NCBI RefSeq assembly: GCF_000287055.2
Contig: NZ_AJYQ02000119.1
Location: 47,057 to 111,056 of the forward strand
Direction: 5' to 3'
DNA length: 64,000 nt
Source: Vibrio genomosp. F10 str. ZF-129
GTDB taxonomy: Bacteria; Pseudomonadota; Gammaproteobacteria; Enterobacterales; Vibrionaceae
Each line of letters starts with the position of its first letter. Within the stretch, counting starts at the first letter, position 1. Both the position numbers and the translations under genes were made by a program. This document shows, one piece after another, positions 46,771 to 55,418 of this stretch. The notes below the pieces were generated by a model. That model worked only from the letters and a program-made list of their open reading frames with translations, was not told the DNA's origin and did not search any database.

Positions 46771-49040
46771 ACGACTTGCACCTCTAGGGCTTTCTGCTTA
46801 CTGCCCACTTTCTTGAAGACACGATACGTCAACACAAAACCACCAGCAATCGCCACCATCCATACTGCACTTGTCACTGGATGGGCAGCAAAGTTTGCTG
46901 CTTGGTAGTAGAAGGTCGCGCCAAAGTAGCCAAGCGCCATCGTCCAAACCGCGATGAAGCGTGCAAACATCTGACCAAATTCACGAACGTAAGCACCCAT
47001 CGCTGCCACACAAGGCGTGTAAAGCAGGATAAGAATCAAGTAAGCGAACGCCGCATGACCAGATACAAACTTGTCTTTCAAGTTGCCAAAGATAGAGGTA
47101 TCCACTTCTTGCTCTTCTGCAACCGCCCCTGAATCGCTTAAGTCACCAACCTCAATACCTAAAGGATCCGAATAACTCAAACCGGCTAGGTTTTCAGGGA
47201 TGGTCATTACCGCTTCTTGCAAGCTTGCTGTTAGGTCAAACTCAGCCGCCTCTTCGTCAGAAGGCGTTGTGTATAGGCTGTTTAGCGTACCAACAACGGC
47301 TTCTTTAGCGAAAATACCCGTAATGATACCAACCGTTGCAGGCCAGTTCTCTTCAGTAATGCCAATCGGTTGGAACACAGGAGTGACAACCTGAGCTGCT
47401 TTAGACAGTACTGAATTTTCGCTGTCTTCGTTACCAAAGCTACCGTCCATACCTAGTGAATTTAGGAAGCTAAGAATGGCCACAACCATCACGATGGTTT
47501 TACCTGCGCCAAGTACGAAACGCTTCAGCTTCTGCCAAGTTTTCAGCATTACGTTTTGCACTGTTGGCAATTCGTAATCTGGCATTTCCATCACTAAGCT
47601 ATCACTGCTACCCGGGTAGATCGTGTTTTTCAGGAACAGACCCGTAAATACAGAAGCAACGATACCCAGAATATACAAAGCAAATACTACGTTTTGGCCA
47701 GCGCCAGGGAAGAATGCCGCTGCGAACAGTGCGTATACCGGCAAACGAGCACCACATGACATAAACGGCGCCATTGATGCTGCCAATTTACGTTCACGCT
47801 CTTGGTCTAGAGTACGCGTAGCCATGATAGAAGGTACGTTACAACCGAAACCAAGTACCAGTGGGACAAACGCTTTGCCTGGCAAGCCAATTTTTTGCAT
47901 CACTTTATCGAGTACAAATGCCGCACGAGCCATGTAACCCGAGCTTTCTAGTATCGCTAAGAACAGGTAAAGCGCAGCGATAACAGGTATAAAGGTCGCA
48001 ACCGTTTGAATACCGCCACCGATACCATCAGCGAGTATGGTGACTAACCAAACGGGTAAGTGATCATCTAATAAGTAATGCCCACCATCAACCAGTATTG
48101 CACCAACACTAATATCAAAAAAGTCGATGAACGCACTACCGATGTTGATGGAGAACATAAACATCAGGTACATGATGACAAAGAAGAAAGGAATACCAAC
48201 CCATTTGTTCAAAATGAATTGGTCTGCTTTCTCGGTAAAGCTGCGGCTAAATTTACCTTCTGTTTTGCGAACGTTTTTACATAGTTCATGCAAGTAAGTG
48301 TACTTTGTATCTGCGACCAACAAGTCGATATCTATATTGCAGGTTGTTTGTAGCTGAGTGACCGTGTTTCTGTCATCACGACTCATTGTATTAAGTACCA
48401 AGCGATCATTTTCTAATGCTCGAATGGCCAATGCCCGGCGAGTCACCGTTTTGTCCGAGAAGATCGGTTCGATTTGTTTAATGCACTGCTCAAAATCACT
48501 GTTATAGGTAAGGCCTAACTCACGAGGCGGGATACCTTGAACAATCCGCTTATGTAGGCTTTTTTTAAAGGCACTGACTTTTGATTTATCGGTGGCCGAT
48601 AGCTCTATGACGGGGCACCCTATCGCTTTTTCTAATTTTTTGGCATCAATGTGCTGCCTTTCTCTTTTTAGCGCATCTATTTTATTAAGAACAACAATCA
48701 TTGGTCGTCCTAATTCTCTTAATTGAAGCGTCATATAAAGAGAACGTTCAAGGCATGTCGCATCAACGACATTGACAATGAGGTCAGCAGGGTGCGTTAA
48801 CACCGCTCTTGACGCAATGGATTCGTCAATGCTGTTCGTATCGTTACCACTGTCTAGTGCATAAATTCCTGGTAAATCCGTCAAACCGAAATCTTCACCT
48901 GCATGAGAAAACGAGCCTGTCTTTTTTTCTACCGTGACGCCAACCCAATTGCCCACTTGTTGCTTGGCACCGGTGAGTGCATTGAATAGCGTGGTTTTAC
49001 CGCTGTTTGGGTTTCCCACCGTCAATATCTGGTAACTCAT
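46767..49040 (-). CDS. feoB: Ferrous iron transporter FeoB
   Basis: 757 residues. The N-terminal G domain has G1 GNPNSGKTTLFN (8-18), G3 DLPGIYAL and G4 LNKID, then come the helical spacer and about ten membrane segments with two Gate motifs (the first with GFGCNVPSIMATR). It imports Fe2+ across the inner membrane. An acidic insert (about 630-655, EEQEVDTSIFG) precedes the last helices. It overlaps feoA and feoC by 4 bases each. Confidence 0.97.
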   Translation of the reverse strand: MSYQILTVGNPNSGKTTLFNALTGAKQQVGNWVGVTVEKKTGSFSHAGEDFGLTDLPGIYALDSGNDTNSIDESIASRAVLTHPADLIVNVVDATCLERSLYMTLQLRELGRPMIVVLNKIDALKRERQHIDAKKLEKAIGCPVIELSATDKSKVSAFKKSLHKRIVQGIPPRELGLTYNSDFEQCIKQIEPIFSDKTVTRRALAIRALENDRLVLNTMSRDDRNTVTQLQTTCNIDIDLLVADTKYTYLHELCKNVRKTEGKFSRSFTEKADQFILNKWVGIPFFFVIMYLMFMFSINIGSAFIDFFDISVGAILVDGGHYLLDDHLPVWLVTILADGIGGGIQTVATFIPVIAALYLFLAILESSGYMARAAFVLDKVMQKIGLPGKAFVPLVLGFGCNVPSIMATRTLDQERERKLAASMAPFMSCGARLPVYALFAAAFFPGAGQNVVFALYILGIVASVFTGLFLKNTIYPGSSDSLVMEMPDYELPTVQNVMLKTWQKLKRFVLGAGKTIVMVVAILSFLNSLGMDGSFGNEDSENSVLSKAAQVVTPVFQPIGITEENWPATVGIITGIFAKEAVVGTLNSLYTTPSDEEAAEFDLTASLQEAVMTIPENLAGLSYSDPLGIEVGDLSDSGAVAEEQEVDTSIFGNLKDKFVSGHAAFAYLILILLYTPCVAAMGAYVREFGQMFARFIAVWTMALGYFGATFYYQAANFAAHPVTSAVWMVAIAGGFVLTYRVFKKVGSKQKALEVQVV

Positions 49041-49267
49041 TCGCTGATCTCCACTGTAATTTGAGCAGCGATGTTATGCCTGAGTGCTAACGACACACCT
49101 CTTACATCCACCTGTAGCGGATCACCTAACGGGGCCCGTCGGATCAGTGTTACTGGCGTTTTGGGAAGCACCCCCATCACCATGAGTTTTTTTCGAGTGT
49201 CTAGAGGCATAGAGTCAAAAGATTTTATGACTGCGCTCTCACCTTGTTTTAATTCAGATAACTTCAT
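49037..49267 (-). CDS. feoA: Ferrous iron transport protein FeoA
   Basis: A 76-residue SH3-like protein (MKLSELKQGESAVIKSFD, RRAPLGDPLQVDVRGVSLALR). It works with FeoB and FeoC in one complex. It is the first gene of feoABC and overlaps feoB by 4 bases. The FNR-type promoter and the Fur box candidate lie directly upstream. Confidence 0.95.
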   Translation of the reverse strand: MKLSELKQGESAVIKSFDSMPLDTRKKLMVMGVLPKTPVTLIRRAPLGDPLQVDVRGVSLALRHNIAAQITVEISE

Positions 49268-49287
49268 ATTCGCGCCACATCAATGCT

Positions 49288-49306
49288 AATGAGAAGGATT
49301 TCTATT
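49288..49306. promoter_or_regulatory. Fur box candidate of feoABC
   Basis: AATGAGAAGGATTTCTATT agrees at 14 of 19 positions with a Fur box (AATGAGAATTATTATCATT). It lies just downstream of the predicted feo start, where binding would repress. Confidence 0.5.
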
Positions 49307-49309
49307 AAC

Positions 49310-49358
49310 AATGGCGATTGTAGAGGTAATTGATCGTGAAGATATTGTGTGAAATCAA
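49310..49358 (-). promoter_or_regulatory. feoABC promoter with FNR site at -41.5
   Basis: On the minus strand, TTGATTTCACACAA (49358-49345) fits the FNR consensus TTGAT-N4-ATCAA at 8 of 10 positions. A -10 TACAAT lies at 49322-49317, giving a start at about 49310. The FNR centre is then at -41.5, the class II activation position. Ferrous iron uptake under anaerobic control fits. Confidence 0.6.
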
Positions 49359-49420
49359 ACTTTCCAATAATGGTGATGTCAATTTCGTAAGTTATCTCTA
49401 CGTCAAAAACGTTAATTTTA

Positions 49421-49517
49421 TAACCTCACCTCTCAATCAATATACTCTATTTTTTAGAATTAACCTCACCCGTCAATTTAAACCAATAAAAACATACACT
49501 TAAACCCACCCGCCAAT
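49421..49517. repeat. Three 17-base direct repeats with 40-base period
   Basis: Copies start at 49421 (TAACCTCACCTCTCAAT), 49461 (TAACCTCACCCGTCAAT) and 49501 (TAAACCCACCCGCCAAT). Copies 1 and 2 agree at 15 of 17 positions, 2 and 3 at 14. The spacing is exactly 40 bases, close to four helical turns. A partial fourth copy (TAACCTCAC) is at 49749. This looks like a set of operators for a regulator bound on one face of the helix. Confidence 0.75.
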
Positions 49518-49577
49518 ATGTCGGTTTTCTTACATTAGATTGTCGTTAATTTTATACGTGAAATAAGTGGTCTAATT

Positions 49578-49717
49578 TATAGTTATTCACGTCGAGAGGG
49601 TTTTCCTCTAAACAAATTCCAGAGGTGGTTTGGTTCCTACCATACCACTCCGGCAGCAAGCGAAGGTGTCATTGACACCCGTGGTATAGTCCCCCGGCTA
49701 TGCCACGACATTTTTTT
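49578..49717 (+). ncRNA. Orphan structured RNA with competing hairpins and intrinsic terminator
   Basis: A -10 TATAGT (49578-49583) without a recognisable -35 sets a start near 49590. The RNA would have four hairpins: GAGAGG/CCTCT (49594-49609); GTGGTTTGGT/ACCATACCAC (49625-49648, one mismatch); GGTGTC-ATT-GACACC (49665-49679); and terminator CGTGGTATAG/CTATGCCACG (49680-49707), followed by ACATTTTTTT. The arm ACCATACCAC can instead pair with GTGGTATAGT of the terminator (9 of 10), so two folds exclude each other. No plus-strand gene follows for about 4.9 kb, so it is more likely a small RNA than a leader. I do not recognise it. Confidence 0.6.
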
Positions 49718-50054
49718 CTTAATACACTTCAAATCTCTACTTCTAGCTTAACCTCACTGCCTAGATACAAACCAACTAAATTAAAACCAATAATATATCG
49801 ACTACTTATCGTCTTTATTCTACGTTCGAGTCTATCCGCCTTCATTGTTACCATTTTTTGGCGATAGCGTTGAATAAACAAAGATGTACTTAAAAATAAG
49901 AATGGATAGAGTAACTGAAGTATTAGGCGTGACTAGTGAAAACCCATGCATGAAAGTTCATTAAGAGTGTTCATGATATACCCGCGTTACGGAGAAAAGT
50001 GGCAGGCTATGCTTTCTTCAACCATAGTTAGGATGAGTTACCAGTAATACGTAA
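49718..50054. other. Intergenic stretch without recognisable gene
   Basis: About 337 bases between the orphan RNA and the AraC-type regulator gene, which ends here. It is AT-rich with no long ORF. The only thing noted is the partial copy of the 17-base repeat at 49749. Confidence 0.5.
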
Positions 50055-53000
50055 CTATAACTTATTATTCTGAGGCAACTCGTTGCCCTCGATGAACTGT
50101 GTCGGTGAAACGCCGAAGTGATGCTTAAATCGTTGGCTAAAGTATGAAGCATCGTTATAACCACAATCAAAAGCGACGTCAGACACTTTATCTCCGGCTA
50201 ATAATCTTTTGGCCGCTTTTTCTAGGCGGTATTCATTAAGGTACTCTTTAAAGGTTTTTCCATAGCTTGCTTTAAATCGCCTTTGCAGGCTTCTTTCTGA
50301 AATGAAAAGATGTTTGGCGGCGGCGGCTGTACCAAAATCGGCATTTTCATAGTGTTTACCAACCAAGCTCTCTATTTTATACATCCAATTTTGATCGACA
50401 TTGCCCCCCCCTTCACGTTCATCTAATTCGCTTTCTTGGACGTCATTATGGTCAGGTGCTGCATTGGTTTCAGCAACGGGCCAAAAAATTTCTATCAAGT
50501 TACGCTCTTCAGAAACAAAATACGCAAGCTTGCCTCCACTTTCGGTAACAAGCGTAGGTAGGTTATGTACACTTAGGTCCAATGAAGTGACTTGTTCATA
50601 TCCTTCTAGATCGGGAAACGTTCGACCGCTGTCGATCATTTTCAAGGTAGCGATACCATCAGCACTACTCACCTCAATCTGGACGTGTTGGTTTTTAAAA
50701 CACCGCTCTAAAACACTATCAAGCAATGTATTGATCACGACATCTAAATTAAAGTTACTCAGTTCAACCCAAACGCTTTCCTCTGCACTGCTAAACTCGA
50801 TACCTATGCCTGACTTTGTAAATTCTGACTGCCAACCGGATAACACCGTGGAGGTCACCAGGAATAAATCGAATACCTGCTTAGTACCACTGCCATTACT
50901 TTTTGCATCACGAAGAATTTCCAACTCCTTAGAAACCAATCTAATGATTTCTTGCGAGGATAGCCCCCTCTCTCTTTGATTGCTGCCTGCTGAATGGTTA
51001 CGCGCTAGAGTGTTCAAATTGTCTTGCACTGATGTGATCACTTGATTGTAAATTAGATGCCTAACTTCCAACTGTTTCCTAAGTTGCTTGTTATTCGTGA
51101 GCAGAATGCGGCTTTGGTGGCGTAGTTGGTTGGTTTTTAGAGAGACTTTTGCTTTTAGCATTTTATTTGATGCTGACATCAGACGAGATCGCCAAAGCGA
51201 CATTAAACCAACAAAAGTCATTGTCATTAAAACGCAAACGAAAATAGCCCAACCGCTAAGATACCAAGGCTCTAAGACAACAAACTCTTGCGACGTAAAC
51301 TCACTGTCACCGCGAATAGAAGACGCTATTTTGAAATGCAATATATGTGAACCAGGCATTAAGTGATCGAAGGAGAGTTGGCGTCCTTCTAGTTTGAACC
51401 ACTCCTTATCGTCATCCATACGATAATAAAGGTTATCGATATTACTTCGTGGGACAACACCCATTAAAAATCCGACAGAATCACCATAATTAATGGTAAA
51501 ACGCTCCAACAGCTTAACGCCTAAACTTATCGGTTCTTGATTGACGCTTATCTGACTAAACAGGAGTTGGCCAGTTGGCAAAGGGTCGTTGAGCAGTGCT
51601 GTTTCACTGACTAGAATTAGACCTGTTGTTGTGCCCAGCAATAGATCATTGATACCATTGTTACTAGGGTCACATAGACTAGAAACAAATTCATTGTTTA
51701 ACACGCCAAATGGCGCACCTATATGTTTGCTCAGCGTTCCATCACTGTCATAGAAGGACAAACCAGCGGTCGAGGTTAACCAGATTCCACTCTGGTTCTG
51801 AATAAGGCATTTAGGGCTGATATTTTGTTCCACCATAGGAATCGGGGAAATGTGTTCTTTTTTGTCCTCAACTCTAAATATCCCATAAGTAGAAGCCACC
51901 CAGATAGCCGTATCTATTTCCTTAATCGCAACAACATGACCGTATTGAGTACTGTCTTTAAAAAAGCGAACCTCACCATTTTGTAATTGGTAAAGGCCAT
52001 GATCCGTACCGATGAATAATCCGGATAATTCTGTTGCTCTAAGCAGCGTCACGCTGGCTGGTTTAAATCGACTTACCATCCATAGATCACCGTGATCTTT
52101 AAAACGACTCGTATTCAAGTTATAAGACCAGAGGTTCGATCCTTTCACTCCCCACAAGTTGCCTTTTGAATCTAACTCTATCTGCTCTATAGTTTTGGAT
52201 TTTATACTATTTGGTAATCCATCATCCGCAATGACTTTGCCTGTATTGATGTCAATACACACAATGCCTGACCGTGTTGCTACCAATAAGGTATCGCCGT
52301 ATTGAACTAAATCGAACACTTCACTTTGATCATAGATTAACGTTCTGAAAGGTTTATCTTGCAAAGCCACAAGGTATAACGCTTTATCTGAGACCAACCA
52401 ATGACCTTCACGATTTTCATTTTTGACAATTTTCTTGAGTGATTCCCCACCACTGTTATAGGTAAGCATGTACTTTGGAATTCGGCGAAACTTTTCACTG
52501 TAGAGTGAAAAGTAACGAATACCTTGTTCAGTCGCGATCCAAATCCCCTGACGAGTGTCATTGATAAGAGAATAGATTTTATTTCCCGCAAGATCGTACT
52601 TCGCGCTCACACCGCCTTCCAGCTGTTTGGTTTCACCGGTAGCGAAAGAATGAACAAATAATCCTACTTCCGTTCCAACCCAATATTCATTATCTGTCTC
52701 GGCGATAGAGAGAACATGGTGATCACTTATAAATCTTGGCGGCGCTTCTGGCTGAGTAATGTCGATAACAAGCGCCCCTCTTATTGAGCCAACCACTAAT
52801 TCTCGCCTTGATGCTGAGAAGTACAATGTTTCTATATAGTGCTTGCCAGAAGAGGAAACATGAACAAGTTCAAACTTGTCAGATATGAACGCGCCAGAAT
52901 TCGTCGCTAACACCCATTTAGAAAAAATGAATTGAGCATCATTGATATCAACTCGACTGGCATCACTTGATTGGTAAAGTTGCATCAAAGAGTAGGTATT

Positions 53001-53507
53001 GAAGTCGCCAGTATCAATGTGATACGTATAGAAATTACTATCATCGGCTACCCAGATATAGCGGTTAGATGTACCGATAGATCGTATATTGGTACCAGGC
53101 GTTAAGCTAAATACTAGCTCTCTTTGATGGTTAGGTTTTGAACGATAAACCTCGTTGTCGGCGAAAGACCAAAAGGATTGGTCTAAGTAAACCAGCTGTT
53201 CTGTGGTGAAGTCTAATGCTGAACCGCTACTTGGTAGGGTATTGTCACCATCGTAAAAAACAACACGCCCATGAACATCGTGGATCCAGATGCCACCTTG
53301 CTCACTTAAGAAGAGTTTTTTTGCTGCAATAACACGCCCTTCTGCCTGTGTCGACAAAGGGTAAAAAATTGAAGGCATGCTGTCTATCGCTATAGCCAAT
53401 CTTGGTAGCGAAGAGAAGAAGATGAACAAACAAAAACGAAATAGCAAACTATACCCTTTCAGCATCAAAGTCAGTGTATTGCTACGCCATGAAAGAATAA
53501 TATTCAC
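50055..53507 (-). CDS. Membrane-anchored AraC-family regulator with periplasmic beta-propellers and degenerate kinase domain
   Basis: 1150 residues. A signal-like N-terminus (FCLFIFFSSLPRLAIA) is followed by a periplasmic region of about 600 residues with propeller repeats (GIWIATEQGIRYF, GLFIGTDHGLYQL, AIWVASTYGIFRV, GIWLTSTAGLSFY) and a Y_Y_Y domain (about 670-740). One membrane helix (about 748-772) leads to a coiled coil and a kinase-like region without an H-box or N-box. A C-terminal AraC domain follows (about 1045-1143, FISERSLQRRF, DVAFDCGYNDASYFSQRF). It resembles hybrid two-component sensors of Bacteroides but has no receiver, so it may act as a one-piece membrane regulator. Start uncertain (GTG 53507 or ATG 53465). 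Ligand and targets unknown. Confidence 0.85.
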   Translation of the reverse strand: MNIILSWRSNTLTLMLKGYSLLFRFCLFIFFSSLPRLAIAIDSMPSIFYPLSTQAEGRVIAAKKLFLSEQGGIWIHDVHGRVVFYDGDNTLPSSGSALDFTTEQLVYLDQSFWSFADNEVYRSKPNHQRELVFSLTPGTNIRSIGTSNRYIWVADDSNFYTYHIDTGDFNTYSLMQLYQSSDASRVDINDAQFIFSKWVLATNSGAFISDKFELVHVSSSGKHYIETLYFSASRRELVVGSIRGALVIDITQPEAPPRFISDHHVLSIAETDNEYWVGTEVGLFVHSFATGETKQLEGGVSAKYDLAGNKIYSLINDTRQGIWIATEQGIRYFSLYSEKFRRIPKYMLTYNSGGESLKKIVKNENREGHWLVSDKALYLVALQDKPFRTLIYDQSEVFDLVQYGDTLLVATRSGIVCIDINTGKVIADDGLPNSIKSKTIEQIELDSKGNLWGVKGSNLWSYNLNTSRFKDHGDLWMVSRFKPASVTLLRATELSGLFIGTDHGLYQLQNGEVRFFKDSTQYGHVVAIKEIDTAIWVASTYGIFRVEDKKEHISPIPMVEQNISPKCLIQNQSGIWLTSTAGLSFYDSDGTLSKHIGAPFGVLNNEFVSSLCDPSNNGINDLLLGTTTGLILVSETALLNDPLPTGQLLFSQISVNQEPISLGVKLLERFTINYGDSVGFLMGVVPRSNIDNLYYRMDDDKEWFKLEGRQLSFDHLMPGSHILHFKIASSIRGDSEFTSQEFVVLEPWYLSGWAIFVCVLMTMTFVGLMSLWRSRLMSASNKMLKAKVSLKTNQLRHQSRILLTNNKQLRKQLEVRHLIYNQVITSVQDNLNTLARNHSAGSNQRERGLSSQEIIRLVSKELEILRDAKSNGSGTKQVFDLFLVTSTVLSGWQSEFTKSGIGIEFSSAEESVWVELSNFNLDVVINTLLDSVLERCFKNQHVQIEVSSADGIATLKMIDSGRTFPDLEGYEQVTSLDLSVHNLPTLVTESGGKLAYFVSEERNLIEIFWPVAETNAAPDHNDVQESELDEREGGGNVDQNWMYKIESLVGKHYENADFGTAAAAKHLFISERSLQRRFKASYGKTFKEYLNEYRLEKAAKRLLAGDKVSDVAFDCGYNDASYFSQRFKHHFGVSPTQFIEGNELPQNNKL

Positions 53508-53666
53508 ACAATAAAGTTAAGCGAACGTTGCTTGTGCTCTTAGGTGAGTGTTTTTTTGCGGCGCTAACTTTGTAGTGTATATGAACCCCTACAGATATTC
53601 AGCTGACAATACCGCAAAAAAACGTTTTGTTTGTAGTTTTAGATGTATCGCTGGTAGCTCGCGGGT

Positions 53667-54563
53667 TTATTTAAGGCATTCGACAAAGCTGTCGGCCAGA
53701 GAATGAATAAACACAAAGTAGCTATCAGCCTGAACAGTAATCTCTGAACCAATAGGATCAAGCTCACCTAGCCCTACGCTGCTACCTCGAGTTACTGACT
53801 CTACAATTGCTGGCGTAAATTGGGGCTCTGAAAACACGCACTTGGCTTGATTTTCCTGTAAGGTTTTCTTAATCGCTATTAAGCTTTTTGCGCCAGGCTT
53901 CCTATCTGGGCTGACGGTAAAGTAACCCAAATGGTTCAATTGATAATCGGATTCAAAATATCCATACGCATCATGGAATACATAGTAGCCATTTTTCTTA
54001 ACTGGTTTTAGCTTGTCTTCAACCCGCGCTTTTTCTTGTTTTAACCGTAATTCAAAGGTCTGGTAGTTTTGTTGGTATTGCTTACGGTTGTTCGGTTCTA
54101 GTAAAGATAACCGATCGGCTAAGGCCTTTGCGACCTGCAAGGTAGGCTCATAACCTAGCCAAAAGTGAGGATCATGGTCACCATGATCATGACCGTCATG
54201 TTCACCATGATCGTGATCCCCTTGGTACTCTCTCAAGGAAAGATGAGGAATCTCACTTAATGTAAGTACGTTGTCTTGATTCGACAAAACACCTGTTAGG
54301 AAGGGTTCTAAATCGTGCCCATACCAAACGACAAGATCGGCACTACGAATACGTCGTATGTCAGAGGGGCGCAGCGCATAATCATGAGGGGACGTGTTGT
54401 TTGCCAACAATACATCGGCATCACCGGCGTTGAGCGTTATTTCGGTGGCTATCATTTGAATCGGCTTAATGCTCGTCAGTAGGTTCATTGCCCAAGCAGA
54501 GTTGATATTAAAAAATAGGATTGAAGCAATTAATAAACGAAATCTCATTTGCGTGCCAGTCAT
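53667..54563 (-). CDS. znuA: Zinc ABC transporter substrate-binding protein ZnuA
   Basis: 298 residues: a signal peptide ending near NSAWA and the cluster A-I metal-binding fold. Ligand His residues are in NTSPHDYAL, FHDAYGYFE and the His-rich loop (about 118-135, DHDHGEHDGHDHGDHDPH), with the last ligand near the C-terminus. It captures zinc in the periplasm for ZnuBC. It is divergent from znuCB across a 69-base spacer with a Zur box. An alternative start is the ATG at 54548. Confidence 0.95.
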   Translation of the reverse strand: MTGTQMRFRLLIASILFFNINSAWAMNLLTSIKPIQMIATEITLNAGDADVLLANNTSPHDYALRPSDIRRIRSADLVVWYGHDLEPFLTGVLSNQDNVLTLSEIPHLSLREYQGDHDHGEHDGHDHGDHDPHFWLGYEPTLQVAKALADRLSLLEPNNRKQYQQNYQTFELRLKQEKARVEDKLKPVKKNGYYVFHDAYGYFESDYQLNHLGYFTVSPDRKPGAKSLIAIKKTLQENQAKCVFSEPQFTPAIVESVTRGSSVGLGELDPIGSEITVQADSYFVFIHSLADSFVECLK

Positions 54564-54586
54564 CGTTCTGTAGAATATGGAGGGAA

Positions 54587-54609
54587 TGGATGTTACATTA
54601 TAACAATAG
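54587..54609. promoter_or_regulatory. Zur box between znuA and znuCB
   Basis: The core TGTTACATTATAACA (54591-54605; TGTTATAATGTAACA on the other strand) fits the core of the E. coli Zur site (TGTTATAATATAACA) with one mismatch. It is centred in the 69-base divergent spacer, so one repressor site can control both promoters. Confidence 0.85.
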
Positions 54610-54632
54610 CTAATTGCAAATGAGTTCTATTT

Positions 54633-55418
54633 ATGCCCCCCTTGATTGAGTTAAACAATATCTGCGTAACGTTTAACAATAAACGCGTTTTAGACAATGT
54701 TAACTTAACACTTGAACGAAAAAAAATAACCACGCTCATTGGGCCTAACGGAGCTGGGAAATCGACCTTAGTTAAGGTTTTACTTGGCCTACAAAAAGTG
54801 GACTCTGGAGTCGTGAAGCGCGGGGCTTCATGCAAAATTGGCTATGTCCCTCAAAAGCTAAGACTGAACGATGCACTACCACTGAATGTAAAACGTTTTT
54901 TGCAATTGGCTGGGCGTTACAGTGCGCAAGAAATTCTTGACGCATTAAAATTGGTCAAAGCTGAGCACCTTATTAGTAACAACATGCATCAATTATCGGG
55001 TGGCGAAAATCAACGCGTATTAATAGCAAGATCTTTGCTGCAAAGACCAGACGTATTGGTCCTTGATGAGCCAGCACAAGGCGTTGATATACAGGGTCAG
55101 ATCGACCTTTACAATCTTATCGATGATATTCGCCATCGGTTTAGCTGCGCTGTTTTTATGGTGTCTCACGATCTTCATCTAGTGATGGCAAAAACCGACG
55201 ACGTGATCTGCTTACACCACCACATATGCTGTTCAGGATCACCACAAGACATCACGCAACACCCAAGCTACATCGCGCTATTTGGCCATAGTGGTCGCGA
55301 ATCGCTCGCTATCTACCACCATCAGCATGATCATCACCATCATGATTTATCTGGTAACCCTGTTACCGGTAATGCAACAGAATGCGCCAACCATAACCAT
55401 GGACACACACATGATTGA
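54633..55418 (+). CDS. znuC: Zinc ABC transporter ATPase ZnuC
   Basis: 261 residues with Walker A GPNGAGKSTLVK, signature LSGGENQRVLIARSLL and Walker B VLVLDEPAQG. The C-terminus is His-rich (HHQHDHHHHDL and HNHGHTHD), which may hold zinc and sense its cytoplasmic level. Its last 8 bases overlap znuB (ATGATTGA). Confidence 0.95.
   Translation: MPPLIELNNICVTFNNKRVLDNVNLTLERKKITTLIGPNGAGKSTLVKVLLGLQKVDSGVVKRGASCKIGYVPQKLRLNDALPLNVKRFLQLAGRYSAQEILDALKLVKAEHLISNNMHQLSGGENQRVLIARSLLQRPDVLVLDEPAQGVDIQGQIDLYNLIDDIRHRFSCAVFMVSHDLHLVMAKTDDVICLHHHICCSGSPQDITQHPSYIALFGHSGRESLAIYHHQHDHHHHDLSGNPVTGNATECANHNHGHTHD

Noticed and set aside
49640..49672. Possible 4.5S signal recognition particle RNA because of TCCGG and AGCAAGC fragments
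   Set aside because: The conserved apical loop (GGAAG and AGCAG in the right order) is absent and the fold is several hairpins, not one long one.
49590..49717. Riboswitch leader of a downstream gene
   Set aside because: No plus-strand gene follows until 54633; the next gene is on the other strand. Kept as an orphan RNA instead.
50055..53507. Label of hybrid two-component sensor kinase
   Set aside because: No receiver domain and no catalytic His or N-box are visible, so the kinase label would mislead.
55282..55410. Longer znuB start at an upstream TTG
   Set aside because: It would overlap znuC by 137 bases, and the family begins at the ATG at 55411.
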